From NCBI RefSeq assembly GCF_003581585.1, contig NZ_QXIR01000001.1, forward strand, positions 124,001 through 188,000: a stretch of DNA of 64,000 bases. The letters run 5' to 3'. The translations under genes and the position numbers were made by a program. Positions 1 to 8,280 of this stretch are shown here, piece by piece. The notes under the pieces are model-generated. The model saw only the letters and a program-made list of their open reading frames with translations. It made no database searches and was not told the DNA's origin. The DNA comes from Bacillus salacetis. GTDB taxonomy: Bacteria; Bacillota; Bacilli; Bacillales; Bacillaceae_B. How positions within the stretch are numbered: position 1 is the first letter of the stretch; each line of letters starts with the position of its first letter.

Positions 1-271
1 TGACGAATTCAGGGCTGTCATCAAGGTCACCGTTGACCTCAACCACTTTCCCGCTGACCGGGGCATATAATTCAGAAACGGTCTTAACAGATTCAACGCT
101 TCCGAATGGCTCGCCTGCAGTGATTTCGTCTCCTTCTTCAGGAAGTTCAACGAATACAATATCCCCTAGTTCTGATTGGGCAAAGTCAGTGATGCCGATT
201 CGTACTTTTTCCCCTTCAACTTTTACCCACTCATGTTCTTCAGAATAACGAAGTTCTTTTGGTGTGCTCAT
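1..271 (-). CDS. gcvH: Glycine cleavage system H protein, 3' end cut by window
   Basis: GcvH carries the lipoyl arm that shuttles the aminomethyl group between the P, T and L proteins of glycine cleavage. In Firmicutes it also serves in lipoate relay to other complexes. The visible 90 residues start [20 protein letters not shown] and contain the lipoylation segment ESVKTVSE with the acceptor lysine at about residue 63. The ATG at 269-271 is preceded by a GGAGGGATAGGA ribosome site. The C-terminus lies outside the window (the family is about 127 aa). Its neighbour YusI is the same as in B. subtilis. Assignment is secure. Confidence 0.95.
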   Translation of the reverse strand, partial: MSTPKELRYSEEHEWVKVEGEKVRIGITDFAQSELGDIVFVELPEEGDEITAGEPFGSVESVKTVSELYAPVSGKVVEVNGDLDDSPEFV

Positions 272-349
272 TCCTATCCCTCCATTGCTATATTCACATC
301 AATATTGACATAATTACTACTCTAAAAGCAAGAAAACCTTGCCAAAAAT

Positions 350-706
350 TTATTTCCACGTGTCCTCGAACGTTTCTTCCTTGAATCCCAATGTCACCTT
401 CGACCCTTCAGCAGATAACGGACGCTTGATCAGCATCCCGTCACTTGCCAGGATATCGAGCAATTCCTCATCGGAAGAATCGTTGACTTTGTCTTTTAAT
501 CCAAGTTCACGATATTTCTTGCCGCTTGTGTTGAAAAACTTCTTCAGCGGCAGCCCGCTCTTTTCATAAAAGTCTTTCAGCTCCTCTTTTGATGGAGGGT
601 TTTCAACAATATGTATTTCATTAAAGTCTCTTCTGTTTTCCTCAAGCCACTTTTTCGCTTTTCGGCATGTTCCACATTTCGGATATGAATAAAATTGGAT
701 TGTCAT
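350..706 (-). CDS. yusI: ArsC/Spx-family thioredoxin-fold protein (YusI-like)
   Basis: A 118-aa protein of the ArsC/Spx family. It begins MTIQFYSYPKCGTCRKAKKW, so a CGTC pair sits at the N-terminal end of the first helix, as in arsenate reductase-like and Spx-like proteins. The family fold is thioredoxin-like, but the biochemical role of YusI proteins is not established, and I would not call it a proven arsenate reductase. An upstream in-frame ATG at 733 would add nine residues. I prefer 706 because GGTGGTGAAGAT precedes it and the family normally begins at this point. It sits next to gcvH, as in B. subtilis. Confidence 0.85.
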   Translation of the reverse strand: MTIQFYSYPKCGTCRKAKKWLEENRRDFNEIHIVENPPSKEELKDFYEKSGLPLKKFFNTSGKKYRELGLKDKVNDSSDEELLDILASDGMLIKRPLSAEGSKVTLGFKEETFEDTWK

Positions 707-765
707 ATCTTCACCACCCTTCCATAAAATCATTCGCGGCCACCAATAACTAATTTCGACAGTAT

Positions 766-803
766 CACTTAAAATCCTGCAAATGGCAGCAGGATTTTAA
801 GTG
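766..803. repeat. Perfect 15-bp inverted repeat, 8-nt loop
   Basis: CACTTAAAATCCTGC (766-780) pairs perfectly with GCAGGATTTTAAGTG (789-803). No U-run follows on either strand, so a classical terminator is not obvious. It lies between yusI and the inverted-repeat element at 821-1011. Confidence 0.7.
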
Positions 804-820
804 AAAACCTGTTATCAAAT

Positions 821-1011
821 GGCTGTTTTCGCATATATTGTTGCTTTCGGAAAAATCCCTGATGCCGGATTTTCCCCTGTATTCAAAGGTTTTACTCTCG
901 AAAAAGAACGAGCAGCTCTTTTCTTCCCTGCTCACCGGGATTTTTACGGAGGTTTTCCAGGACTTTATTAGAAATTTATAGTGAATAGCAACAAAGTTTA
1001 CGAAATCAGCC
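821..1011. repeat. 191-bp inverted-repeat (MITE-like) element, copy 1
   Basis: The left end (821-848, GGCTGTTTTCGCATATATTG...) is complementary to the right end (983-1011, ...AAGTTTACGAAATCAGCC) over about 28 bp with some mismatches. The middle holds GAGCAGCTC, itself palindromic, in a stretch (902-934) that recurs at 40123-40155 with nearby end sequences also alike. No coding potential is apparent. The shape suggests a miniature mobile element or a structured intergenic repeat. The assignment is inferred from sequence alone. Confidence 0.6.
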
Positions 1012-1013
1012 TA

Positions 1014-1316
1014 TCATATACAAGTATTTTCAACTGTATCAATCAGTTCCTTTAATTCTCCGACAGCCTGGTCGAGTGCAAGGGAATAAAATCGTTGAGT
1101 TCCTTTCTGGACAGTTGTCACCAGATGCTGGTCCCTGAGGATTTTCAAATGATGAGACACAGCAGGCCGGGACAAAGTCAGATTGTCTGTAATTTCATTA
1201 ACAGTCAACGGCTCCTTCTCTGCCAGAAGAAGGATGATGTCCTGTCTGTAAGGATCACTCAATGCTTGAAATAAAGGAATACATTTACGGAATGTATCCA
1301 TAGCTTTTTGACCCAA
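1014..1316 (-). CDS. ArsR-family winged-helix repressor
   Basis: A 100-aa helix-turn-helix protein. FQALSDPYRQDIILLL is the ArsR alpha-1/alpha-2 signature and LTLSRPAVSHHLKILRDQHLV is the recognition helix-turn-helix, followed by a beta-wing (TVQKGTQRFYSL). I see no CXC metal-sensing motif in the DNA-binding helix, and the only cysteines are near the N-terminus and at the C-terminus, so metal sensing is not supported. The chosen start is TTG at 1314-1316 behind AGAGGGAAGGAATG; the in-frame ATG at 1301 lacks a ribosome site. It lies 36 bp downstream of the SDR gene and probably represses that operon through the palindrome at 2156-2175. Confidence 0.85.
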   Translation of the reverse strand: MGQKAMDTFRKCIPLFQALSDPYRQDIILLLAEKEPLTVNEITDNLTLSRPAVSHHLKILRDQHLVTTVQKGTQRFYSLALDQAVGELKELIDTVENTCI

Positions 1317-1352
1317 TTTAGCATTCCTTCCCTCTTTATGATCTTACTCATA

Positions 1353-2135
1353 TTATATACGTTCTTGCACCTTGCGGACAATGGAAGGCACCATTTTTCT
1401 CGGCATAAACCGGACAGAACTCGCCAGCATTTTATTTTTGAAACCCGGGATAATGACGGTTTTGTTTGTTTCCAGCAAAGAATTTACAGCCTGTTCCACC
1501 ACTTCATCCGCCTTCATTACCCCGCTTTGGAACAGCTTGGACTGGCTAAGCTCCGCTGTACTGCTGAAGCCTGTTTCTGTAGCGCCTGGACATAATGCAG
1601 CCACTTTGACACCATTGCCTTCCCACTCATTAGCCAATGCTTCTGATAGAGAAAGCACATATGCTTTTGTAGCGTAGTAAACAGCCATCAAAGGTCCAGG
1701 CTGGAATGCAGCCGTTGAGGCTACATTCAAAATCTTACCGCTTTTTCTGGATACCATATCTTTTCCAAAATACTTAGTAAGTTCAGTCAAGGCAGTGATA
1801 TTGACTTCAATCATGTCCAGTTCCTTCTGCATCTCAGTTTCTTCAAATTCCCCAAATAATCCAAACCCTGCATTGTTGATTAAAATGTCGGCTGTCACGC
1901 CCAAAGAAGCAACTGTCTCATACAGTTTCATAGCTGAGCCAGATTGGGATAGATCAAGCGGAACTGTATAGGCTTTAATCCCATAGCTTGATTCGAGTTG
2001 CTGTGCCAATTCCTTTAACTTATTTTCACTTCTTGCAGTTAAAACAATATCAAATTTACGCTTTGCGAATTGTTTGGCAAACTCTGCGCCTAATCCGCTT
2101 GATGCCCCTGTAATTATAACTGCTTTATTTTCCAT
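1353..2135 (-). CDS. Short-chain dehydrogenase/reductase (SDR)
   Basis: A classical 260-aa SDR oxidoreductase. The Rossmann glycine motif TGASSGLG is at residues 10-17, the NNAG motif (ILINNAGFGLFGE) is near residue 90, and the catalytic Tyr/Lys pair is in YYATKAY near 155-161 with an upstream Ser (VASTAAF). Position-37 ARSENK suggests NADP(H) preference. The family is DltE/YqjQ-like, so the substrate cannot be predicted. AAGAGGTGACGATAA precedes the ATG. It is the first gene of a two-gene operon with the ArsR repressor that follows it. Confidence 0.85.
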   Translation of the reverse strand: MENKAVIITGASSGLGAEFAKQFAKRKFDIVLTARSENKLKELAQQLESSYGIKAYTVPLDLSQSGSAMKLYETVASLGVTADILINNAGFGLFGEFEETEMQKELDMIEVNITALTELTKYFGKDMVSRKSGKILNVASTAAFQPGPLMAVYYATKAYVLSLSEALANEWEGNGVKVAALCPGATETGFSSTAELSQSKLFQSGVMKADEVVEQAVNSLLETNKTVIIPGFKNKMLASSVRFMPRKMVPSIVRKVQERI

Positions 2136-2155
2136 TTATCGTCACCTCTTATTAA

Positions 2156-2175
2156 ATGTTTAAACGTTTAAACAT
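2156..2175. promoter_or_regulatory. 20-bp perfect palindromic operator upstream of the SDR-ArsR operon
   Basis: ATGTTTAAAC/GTTTAAACAT is a perfect palindrome 20 bp upstream of the SDR start codon. It has the size and symmetry of an ArsR/MarR/TetR operator. Autoregulation by the downstream ArsR protein is an inference from position. Confidence 0.7.
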
Positions 2176-2349
2176 ATAATAATATATTATTCACCATAGT
2201 GCAAGTTTCGGAGGCGGGATTTTTTCCGGATTGTGGCAGCATCTGAAACCGGGGCTGATGGGGCATCCATTTTCTCGTTCAAAGGAGATGTTGTAGGAGC
2301 ATTTCGTTTTTCGTGGCAGGTTGGTTTGTCGCATTTCGATTAAGACTTG

Positions 2350-2433
2350 TCGTTTATCAACCGTTTGATGTCAAATATCTACCCCTCTTGGTCGTATATC
2401 AACAATCTAATGTCAAATATCGACCAATCAACC
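2350..2433. repeat. Four 21-bp tandem repeats containing TATCNAC
   Basis: Units begin at 2350, 2371, 2392 and 2413, each exactly 21 bp, sharing (T)CGTNTATCAAC or TCAAATATC(T/G)AC. Units 1 and 3, and 2 and 4, resemble each other most. The rest of the 2176-2453 gap shows no gene. The motif recurs at 29722-29846. Confidence 0.65.
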
Positions 2434-2453
2434 ATACGCAGCGAAAACGCAAA

Positions 2454-2484
2454 GAAACCGGCCTCCCATAAGAAGACCGGTTTC
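2454..2484 (-). terminator. Rho-independent terminator of the fad operon
   Basis: GAAACCGG (2454-2461) pairs with CCGGTTTC (2477-2484). On the minus strand the stem is followed by a T-rich stretch (TTTGCGTTTTCGC). It lies just beyond the fadE stop codon. Confidence 0.75.
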
Positions 2485-2491
2485 AGTTCAA

Positions 2492-4276
2492 TTACAGGAC
2501 ATAACGCTCTGCTTCAATCAGCTTCTCAGACGCTTCCCGTTTAACCGCAATAATATTCAACGGTGTGTAGCGGGTGAACTTACGAAGGGCTGAAAGCATC
2601 ATTCTCAATGAATCACCTGTCTCAGCAGCCACCAATGTTTCCTTGGCATGTGCTTCGATTTCATTGAAAGCTTCCTGACAGAAGATTTGAGTATACAAAA
2701 GTTTCTGTTTCGATTTGTCCACGCCGTCTTTAGCGATGGCTTTTTCTGTACGAAGAACGGCCGATTCCATTGCATAAGCATTGGAGATGATATCCGCAAT
2801 GTTTACAAGGATCTCCTGTTCTTTTTCAAGTGCTTTGCCATATTTCTGTGCAGCCAGGCCGGCAATCAACAAGCCGATCTTCTTCGCATTTTTAACAAGA
2901 TATTTTTCCTGCTCAAGAGGTGCATCGCCAACTTCTTCCGGCATAAGCATCATTAGTTCTTCCTGAAGTGCCTGCGCTTTCTGGAATAGCGGCAGTTCGC
3001 CTTTTAGCGCTTTACGCACATATGTGCCTGGCACCAACAGGCGGTTGATTTCATTTGTTCCTTCGAAAATACGGTTGATGCGGGAGTCGCGGTACATTCT
3101 TTCAATTTCATACTCCTGCATGAATCCGTAACCGCCGTGGATTTGAACACCTTCGTCGACGATATAATCAAGTGTTTCTGTTGCAAAAACTTTATTCAAC
3201 GAACATTCGATTGCATATTCTGCAATTGATTTAGCAACCTCTGTTCCGTTTTTGATTTCTTCATCCGTCAATTGGCTCATACGGTCTTCAAAAAGGCCGA
3301 CTGTGCGGTAGACGGAGCTTTCCGTGGCATAAAGCTTGGAAGCCATCGTAGCAAACTTTTCTTTCGTTAAGTTGAAAGAAGAAATCGGCGTCTTGAACTG
3401 CTGGCGCTGGTTTGCGTATTTGATTGTTACATCCATTGCGCGCTTGCTTCCGCCGACAGCTCCTACTCCCAGCTTGTAGCGTCCGATATTCAAGATATTG
3501 AAAGCAATGATATGGCCTTTTCCTGCTTCACCAAGGAGGTTTTCAACCGGAACCTCTGCATCTTCCAGAATCAATGTACGAGTGGAAGAACTCTTGATCC
3601 CCATTTTCTTTTCTTCAGCACCTGTGGACACACCTGGATATTCACGCTCAACGATAAAAGCAGAGAACTGCTCGCCATCTATTTTTGCGTAAACAACAAA
3701 TACATCTGCAAAGCCTGCATTTGTAATCCACTGCTTTTCACCGTTCAATACGTAATGGGTGCCTGCTTCATTCAGCTTGGCTGTCGTTCTGGCACCAAGG
3801 GCGTCAGAACCGGAGCCTGGCTCAGTCAGGGCATAGGCTGCGATTTTTTCGCCAGTCGCCAATGCTGGAAGATATTTTTGTTTTTGGTCTTCGTTACCGA
3901 ATAATACGATTGGAAGAGACCCGATTCCTACGTGTGCTCCGTGGGAAATGGAGAATCCGCCGGCAGTGGACATTTTTTCCGCGATAAGAGCAGAGCTTAC
4001 CTTATCCAAGCCGAGCCCGCCGTATTCTTCTGGAACGTCTGCTCCAAGGAGGCCAAGGTCGCCTGCGCTTTTCAATAGTTTTACTGAACGGTCAAATTCA
4101 TGATTTTCCAAATGCTCCACCTGTGGAACAACTTCTTTTACTACATAATCTTCTGTTGTTTTGGCAATCATTTTCTGTTCATCTGAAAAATCTTCCGGTG
4201 TGAACACATTTTCGTATGAGACATCCTCGATAATGAAGCTGCCGCCTTTTACCAACTTATCTGTTTGATTTGTCAT
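2492..4276 (-). CDS. fadE: Acyl-CoA dehydrogenase FadE
   Basis: FAD-dependent dehydrogenase for the first step of beta-oxidation, oxidising acyl-CoA to trans-2-enoyl-CoA. The 594-aa length is that of the long Bacillus FadE/YusJ and VLCAD-like type, not the 380-aa short type. Visible family blocks are the FAD/substrate segment AYALTEPGSGSDA, WITNAG, and the C-terminal catalytic block IHGGYGFMQEYEIERMYRD followed by INRIFEGTNEINR. The catalytic Glu is probably the E of IFEGTNE. AAGGGAGGAAAAACAG precedes the ATG. It is the last gene of fadN-fadA-fadE; the 70-bp gap before it carries no visible terminator. Confidence 0.95.
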   Translation of the reverse strand: MTNQTDKLVKGGSFIIEDVSYENVFTPEDFSDEQKMIAKTTEDYVVKEVVPQVEHLENHEFDRSVKLLKSAGDLGLLGADVPEEYGGLGLDKVSSALIAEKMSTAGGFSISHGAHVGIGSLPIVLFGNEDQKQKYLPALATGEKIAAYALTEPGSGSDALGARTTAKLNEAGTHYVLNGEKQWITNAGFADVFVVYAKIDGEQFSAFIVEREYPGVSTGAEEKKMGIKSSSTRTLILEDAEVPVENLLGEAGKGHIIAFNILNIGRYKLGVGAVGGSKRAMDVTIKYANQRQQFKTPISSFNLTKEKFATMASKLYATESSVYRTVGLFEDRMSQLTDEEIKNGTEVAKSIAEYAIECSLNKVFATETLDYIVDEGVQIHGGYGFMQEYEIERMYRDSRINRIFEGTNEINRLLVPGTYVRKALKGELPLFQKAQALQEELMMLMPEEVGDAPLEQEKYLVKNAKKIGLLIAGLAAQKYGKALEKEQEILVNIADIISNAYAMESAVLRTEKAIAKDGVDKSKQKLLYTQIFCQEAFNEIEAHAKETLVAAETGDSLRMMLSALRKFTRYTPLNIIAVKREASEKLIEAERYVL

Positions 4277-4346
4277 CTGTTTTTCCTCCCTTAGTTAAAT
4301 TAACAGTTATTGAAAACCGAAGGCCCGGGCTCGAGCCTCCGAAAAA

Positions 4347-5525
4347 TTAACCAATCAGTTCAAATACTCCGGCAGCACCCATTCCGCCGCCGATACACAT
4401 TGTGACGACACCGAATTGGACATTGCGTCTCTTCATTTCATGAACTAAAGAAAGCGTCAATTTTGTTCCTGAACAGCCCAGCGGGTGTCCCAGTGCAATG
4501 GCACCGCCGTTGACGTTCACGATCTCTTCATTCAAGCCAAGCTGGCGGATGACCTGCAGGGACTGGGAAGCAAAGGCTTCATTCAGCTCAAACAGCCCGA
4601 TATCCTCAAGTTGCAGTCCAGCCATTTTTAAGGCCTTTGGAATGGCTTCTACCGGACCGACACCCATGATTTCCGGCGGCACGCCTGCTACTGCGAAAGA
4701 ATGAAATTTCGCCATTGGTGCCAAACCAAGTGAATTGGCTTTTTCACGGTCCATGACCATTACTGCGGCAGCTCCGTCACTTGTTTGCGATGAGTTTCCT
4801 GCTGTTACCGAACCTTTAACATTAAAAGCAGGGCGCAGCTTGGAAAGGATCTCCTGAGTCGTTCCTGGCCTTACCCCTTCATCTGTCGTGAAGGAGACAT
4901 TCTTTTCAACAACCTTGTTCTGGTCGTTTACTGAACGAAGTACGACATCAACTGGAACGATTTCATCCTGGAACTTTCCTTCTTCAATGGCTTTCGCTGC
5001 TTTTTGGTGGCTTCTTACCGCAAAGGCATCCTGATCTTCCCTTGAAATGCCAAACTTCTTCGCCACTTCCTCCGCTGTATGCCCCATGCTCATGTAATAT
5101 TGCGGAGCCGTTTCAGCCAGTCTGGCGTTAGGGCGGACCACATGCCCCATCATCGGGACAAGGCTCATGGATTCCGCACCGCCGGCAATGGCTGTATCTG
5201 AATGGCCGAGCATGATCTTTTCAGATGCGTAGGCAATGGACTGCAGTCCAGAAGAACAATACCGGTTGATCGTGATGGCAGGTACATCGTGCGGGAGTCC
5301 TGCCAATCCGCCGATATTCCGCGCCATATTCAAACCTTGTTCCGCTTCCGGCATGGCACAGCCGATAATTAAATCATCTATATTTCCTTCATAGTTCCCT
5401 GCCCTTTTCAATGTTTCTTTTACGACCAGCGCTCCCAGATCATCGGGTCTGACCGTTGCCAGTGTCCCTTTGTTCGCTCTTCCGACCGGTGTACGGGCGC
5501 CGGCTACTATTACCGCTTCTCGCAT
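4347..5525 (-). CDS. fadA: Acetyl-CoA C-acyltransferase (3-ketoacyl-CoA thiolase) FadA
   Basis: Thiolase that cleaves 3-ketoacyl-CoA with CoA to give acetyl-CoA and a shortened acyl-CoA. It is 392 aa, the normal length. Thiolase motifs are all present: the acyl-accepting cysteine in NRYCSSGLQS (about residue 90), NEAFA near 315, GGAIALGHPLGCSG (catalytic His, about 345) and the second cysteine in CIGGGMGAAGVFE near the C-terminus. GGGGGAGAAAC precedes the ATG. It is the middle gene of the beta-oxidation operon, 37 bp after fadN. Confidence 0.95.
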   Translation of the reverse strand: MREAVIVAGARTPVGRANKGTLATVRPDDLGALVVKETLKRAGNYEGNIDDLIIGCAMPEAEQGLNMARNIGGLAGLPHDVPAITINRYCSSGLQSIAYASEKIMLGHSDTAIAGGAESMSLVPMMGHVVRPNARLAETAPQYYMSMGHTAEEVAKKFGISREDQDAFAVRSHQKAAKAIEEGKFQDEIVPVDVVLRSVNDQNKVVEKNVSFTTDEGVRPGTTQEILSKLRPAFNVKGSVTAGNSSQTSDGAAAVMVMDREKANSLGLAPMAKFHSFAVAGVPPEIMGVGPVEAIPKALKMAGLQLEDIGLFELNEAFASQSLQVIRQLGLNEEIVNVNGGAIALGHPLGCSGTKLTLSLVHEMKRRNVQFGVVTMCIGGGMGAAGVFELIG

Positions 5526-5562
5526 GTTTCTCCCCCATTTCTAGTAAAAAATCTCATTATGA

Positions 5563-7947
5563 TTAGTTGCGCAGCGGCTTTCCTTTTACGAGCATATGCT
5601 GCATGCGCTGCTGTGATTTTGGCTGTGCGACAAGGCTGAGGAACGCTTCCCTCTCAAGGTCGAGCAGGTACTGCTCATCAACTTTTGTACCGAACGGAAG
5701 CTTGCCTCCAGAAATGACATTTGCCAATTTCTTCGCGATTACGAGGTCATGTTCGGAAATATATCCAGAGTGATACATTGCCTGAGCTCCAAGGATCAGT
5801 GCTGCATATCCAGTTTCACCGACAACCGGAACCTTTCTCCTGACTGGAGGAGTGTAGCCGCTTTCGCTTAGGGCCAGTGCCGCCTGCTTCGCGTCATACA
5901 GCAGGTGATCGCCATTTGCACTCACACCATCTGAATCGGAAAGGAAGTTATTGTCCCTCGCTTCATCTCCTGAAGTCGACACTTTAGCCATCGCAATCGT
6001 TTCGAATACTTTATTGGCCACCTTTTGCAGATCAAAATCGATTCCCTCAGGCATCATATCGAGGTGCTTAATATATAACTCTTTGTTTCCGCCGCCTCCT
6101 GGAATCAGGCCGACACCGGCTTCTACAAGTCCCATGTACGTTTCCATGGAAGCCTGGATATGGGCTGCCGGAAGACATACTTCAGAACCGCCGCCAAGCG
6201 TCATTCCGAACGGAGCCGCAACAACAGGCTTTTTGCTGTATTTGATATTCATCATCGCCTGCTGGAATTGGCGGACAACCATATCCACTTCAAAGATATT
6301 GTCATCCTGGGCTTCCATGAGGATCATCGCCAGGTTTGCTCCAACACAGAAGTTTTTGCCCTGGTTCCCAATGACAAGCCCTTTGAAATTCTTTTCCACT
6401 TCCGTGACAGAGTAATTGATCATCTGGACGACATCCAAACCGATTGAATTATTCGGTGAGTGGAACTCCAGAAGTGCAACGCCATCCCCGATATCGATCA
6501 AGCTTGCACCCGAGTTCTTCTTGATCACTTTCCCTTGTTTCTTCAGAAGCTTCAAATCTATCACTTTAGGATTTCTATCGATTTGTTTGTATTCACCATT
6601 AAGGTAGAAATACTGCTCACCGTCTACTTCCTTATAAAAAGATGTATGGCCGGCTCCAAGCATTTCCGAGATCCACGCCGGGACTTCCCTGCCTTCTTCC
6701 TTCATCTTGCTGACTGATTTCTCAACCCCGATGCTGTCCCATGTTTCAAATGGTCCTTGCTGCCAGCCAAAGCCCCATTTCATTGCCTGGTCAATCGATA
6801 CGATATCATCCGCAATGGACCCAAGCAGTTCTCCAGAATAAAGAAGGACCGGAGAAAGGATATTCCATAAGAATGCACCTGCTTTGTCATCTGCATATAC
6901 AAGCGCTTTCATTTTGTTCGGCAGTCCTTTTTCCTGCTTGCTTAATTCAGTGGATGTGGTTTTCATTTTTTTACGAGGGCCATATTCGAGAGTTTCTGTA
7001 TCAAGTTCAAGGATTTCCTTGCCTTGTTTCAAATAAAAGCCTTGGCCGCTCTTTGATCCAAGCCACCCGTTATCAAGCATTTTCTCCATGAAAGCAGGGA
7101 TTTCAAAAACCTTCTTTTCTGTTCCTTCTACCTGGTCATAAACGTTCTTTGCAACGTGCGCAAAAGTATCAAGCCCCACGACATCCAGGGTACGGAATGT
7201 TGCACTCTTTGGACGGCCGATTACCGGACCTGTGATGGAATCGACTTCACCGACACTTACACCGCTTTTCAGCATTTCCTGCAGTGTTACCAGCAGACCG
7301 TATGTCCCGATTCGATTAGCAATGAAGTTTGGTGTATCTTTTGCTAGAACCACACCTTTTCCAAGTACATCCTCACCAAACGATTTAATGAATGACAGCA
7401 CTTCAGGATCTGTTTTTTCGGTTGGAATCACTTCAAGCAGCTTCAAGTAACGAGGCGGATTGAAGAAGTGCGTCCCCAGGAAATGCTTCTGAAAGTCCTC
7501 AGATCGGCCCTCTGACATGGCTTCAATTGAAATGCCTGATGTATTCGAGCTGATGATGCTTCCTTGTTTTCTATGTTTCTCCACATTTTCAAAAACCTTT
7601 TTCTTGATGTCCAGGTTTTCAACGACCACTTCAATGATCCAGTCACATTCGCTTAACTTTTCCATGTCATCTTCAAAGTTTCCTGCTTCGATCAAAGCAA
7701 GGTTCTTCTTAGAAGTAAGCGGTGCCGGCTTTTGCTTCAGCAGTTTTTTTAAAGCTCCTTCACTCATGCGGTTGCGGACAGCTTTGTCTTCCAATGAAAG
7801 TCCTTTTGCTTTTTCTTCGTCTGTTAATTCCCCCGGTACTATATCCAGCAGCAGGGCAGGTATACCGATATTTGCCAGGTGGGCTGCAATGCCCGACCCC
7901 ATGACACCCGATCCCAGTACTGCTGCTTTTTGAATTTTACGAGCCAA
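5563..7947 (-). CDS. fadN: 3-hydroxyacyl-CoA dehydrogenase / enoyl-CoA hydratase FadN
   Basis: Bifunctional beta-oxidation enzyme that hydrates enoyl-CoA and oxidises 3-hydroxyacyl-CoA with NAD+. The N-terminal Rossmann dehydrogenase begins RKIQKAAVLGSGVMGSGIA and is followed by the 3HCDH C-terminal repeats (FFNPPRYLKLLEVIP, ANRIGTYG). The C-terminal third is crotonase-like (GKNFCVGANL, GGGSEVCLPAAHIQAS). Start choice: the longest frame opens at an ATG at 7986 that lies inside the FadR operator and has no ribosome site, whereas TTG at 7945-7947 sits behind GGGGGAAGAAATA and gives a 794-aa protein matching the family N-terminus. First gene of the fadNAE operon. Confidence 0.93.
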   Translation of the reverse strand: MARKIQKAAVLGSGVMGSGIAAHLANIGIPALLLDIVPGELTDEEKAKGLSLEDKAVRNRMSEGALKKLLKQKPAPLTSKKNLALIEAGNFEDDMEKLSECDWIIEVVVENLDIKKKVFENVEKHRKQGSIISSNTSGISIEAMSEGRSEDFQKHFLGTHFFNPPRYLKLLEVIPTEKTDPEVLSFIKSFGEDVLGKGVVLAKDTPNFIANRIGTYGLLVTLQEMLKSGVSVGEVDSITGPVIGRPKSATFRTLDVVGLDTFAHVAKNVYDQVEGTEKKVFEIPAFMEKMLDNGWLGSKSGQGFYLKQGKEILELDTETLEYGPRKKMKTTSTELSKQEKGLPNKMKALVYADDKAGAFLWNILSPVLLYSGELLGSIADDIVSIDQAMKWGFGWQQGPFETWDSIGVEKSVSKMKEEGREVPAWISEMLGAGHTSFYKEVDGEQYFYLNGEYKQIDRNPKVIDLKLLKKQGKVIKKNSGASLIDIGDGVALLEFHSPNNSIGLDVVQMINYSVTEVEKNFKGLVIGNQGKNFCVGANLAMILMEAQDDNIFEVDMVVRQFQQAMMNIKYSKKPVVAAPFGMTLGGGSEVCLPAAHIQASMETYMGLVEAGVGLIPGGGGNKELYIKHLDMMPEGIDFDLQKVANKVFETIAMAKVSTSGDEARDNNFLSDSDGVSANGDHLLYDAKQAALALSESGYTPPVRRKVPVVGETGYAALILGAQAMYHSGYISEHDLVIAKKLANVISGGKLPFGTKVDEQYLLDLEREAFLSLVAQPKSQQRMQHMLVKGKPLRN

Positions 7948-7971
7948 TATTTCTTCCCCCTTTGTATAACT

Positions 7972-7989
7972 TGAATGAACACTCATTCA
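7972..7989. promoter_or_regulatory. FadR operator of the fadNAE operon
   Basis: TGAATGAACACTCATTCA is a near-perfect inverted repeat that agrees at 17 of 18 positions with the B. subtilis FadR consensus TGAATGAMTANTCATTCA as I recall it. It lies 25 bp upstream of the TTG start of fadN. Long-chain acyl-CoA would relieve repression. Confidence 0.9.
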
Positions 7990-8146
7990 TTTTTCCTTCA
8001 AAAAAATATCGCGAATGAGTTTTGTTACTTCTAATAATATAAGATTTTACCAAAGACTGCAATATCTTAAAGTTTAAAAAATGATAAATTTTCTAAAAAT
8101 AATCTTTTTATCTCTTTAGGAAAATCTATAAATGGAGGTGATATTC

Positions 8147-8278
8147 ATGGCCAAAAGAAAGAAAAACCCATCTAAAGCAGGAATCAGCGCAGCAAGCGTA
8201 AAAGGTGACGCCGGCCCGACAGTCGAGCACGACGGCGGCGGAAAAGTAAACAGCCAAAATAATCAATATAAGAAATAA
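8147..8278 (+). CDS. yuzL: YuzL-family small protein
   Basis: A 43-aa basic protein, MAKRKKNPSKAGISAASVKG..., ending NNQYKK, with a central DAGPTVEHDGGGK segment. This matches the YuzL family of Bacillus in length and wording. The function is unknown; size, basic character and Gly/Asn content resemble small spore proteins, but that is only an impression. GGAGGTGATATTC precedes the ATG. The first 125-bp repeat begins three bases after its stop codon. Confidence 0.85.
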   Translation: MAKRKKNPSKAGISAASVKGDAGPTVEHDGGGKVNSQNNQYKK

Positions 8279-8280
8279 AA

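Noticed and set aside
350-706. Calling the ArsC-family protein an arsenate reductase
   Set aside because: No arsB or arsR-arsenic operon context; the YusI branch has no demonstrated arsenate activity that I know of.
821-1011. Complete insertion sequence
   Set aside because: No transposase frame is present; only the ends and a core palindrome are visible.
2347-2544. 65-aa open frame between the SDR operator and fadE
   Set aside because: It consists of the 21-bp repeats plus the fad terminator and overlaps fadE antisense.
7948-7986. N-terminal extension of fadN from ATG 7986
   Set aside because: It lies in the FadR operator, has no ribosome site, and extends beyond the family N-terminus.
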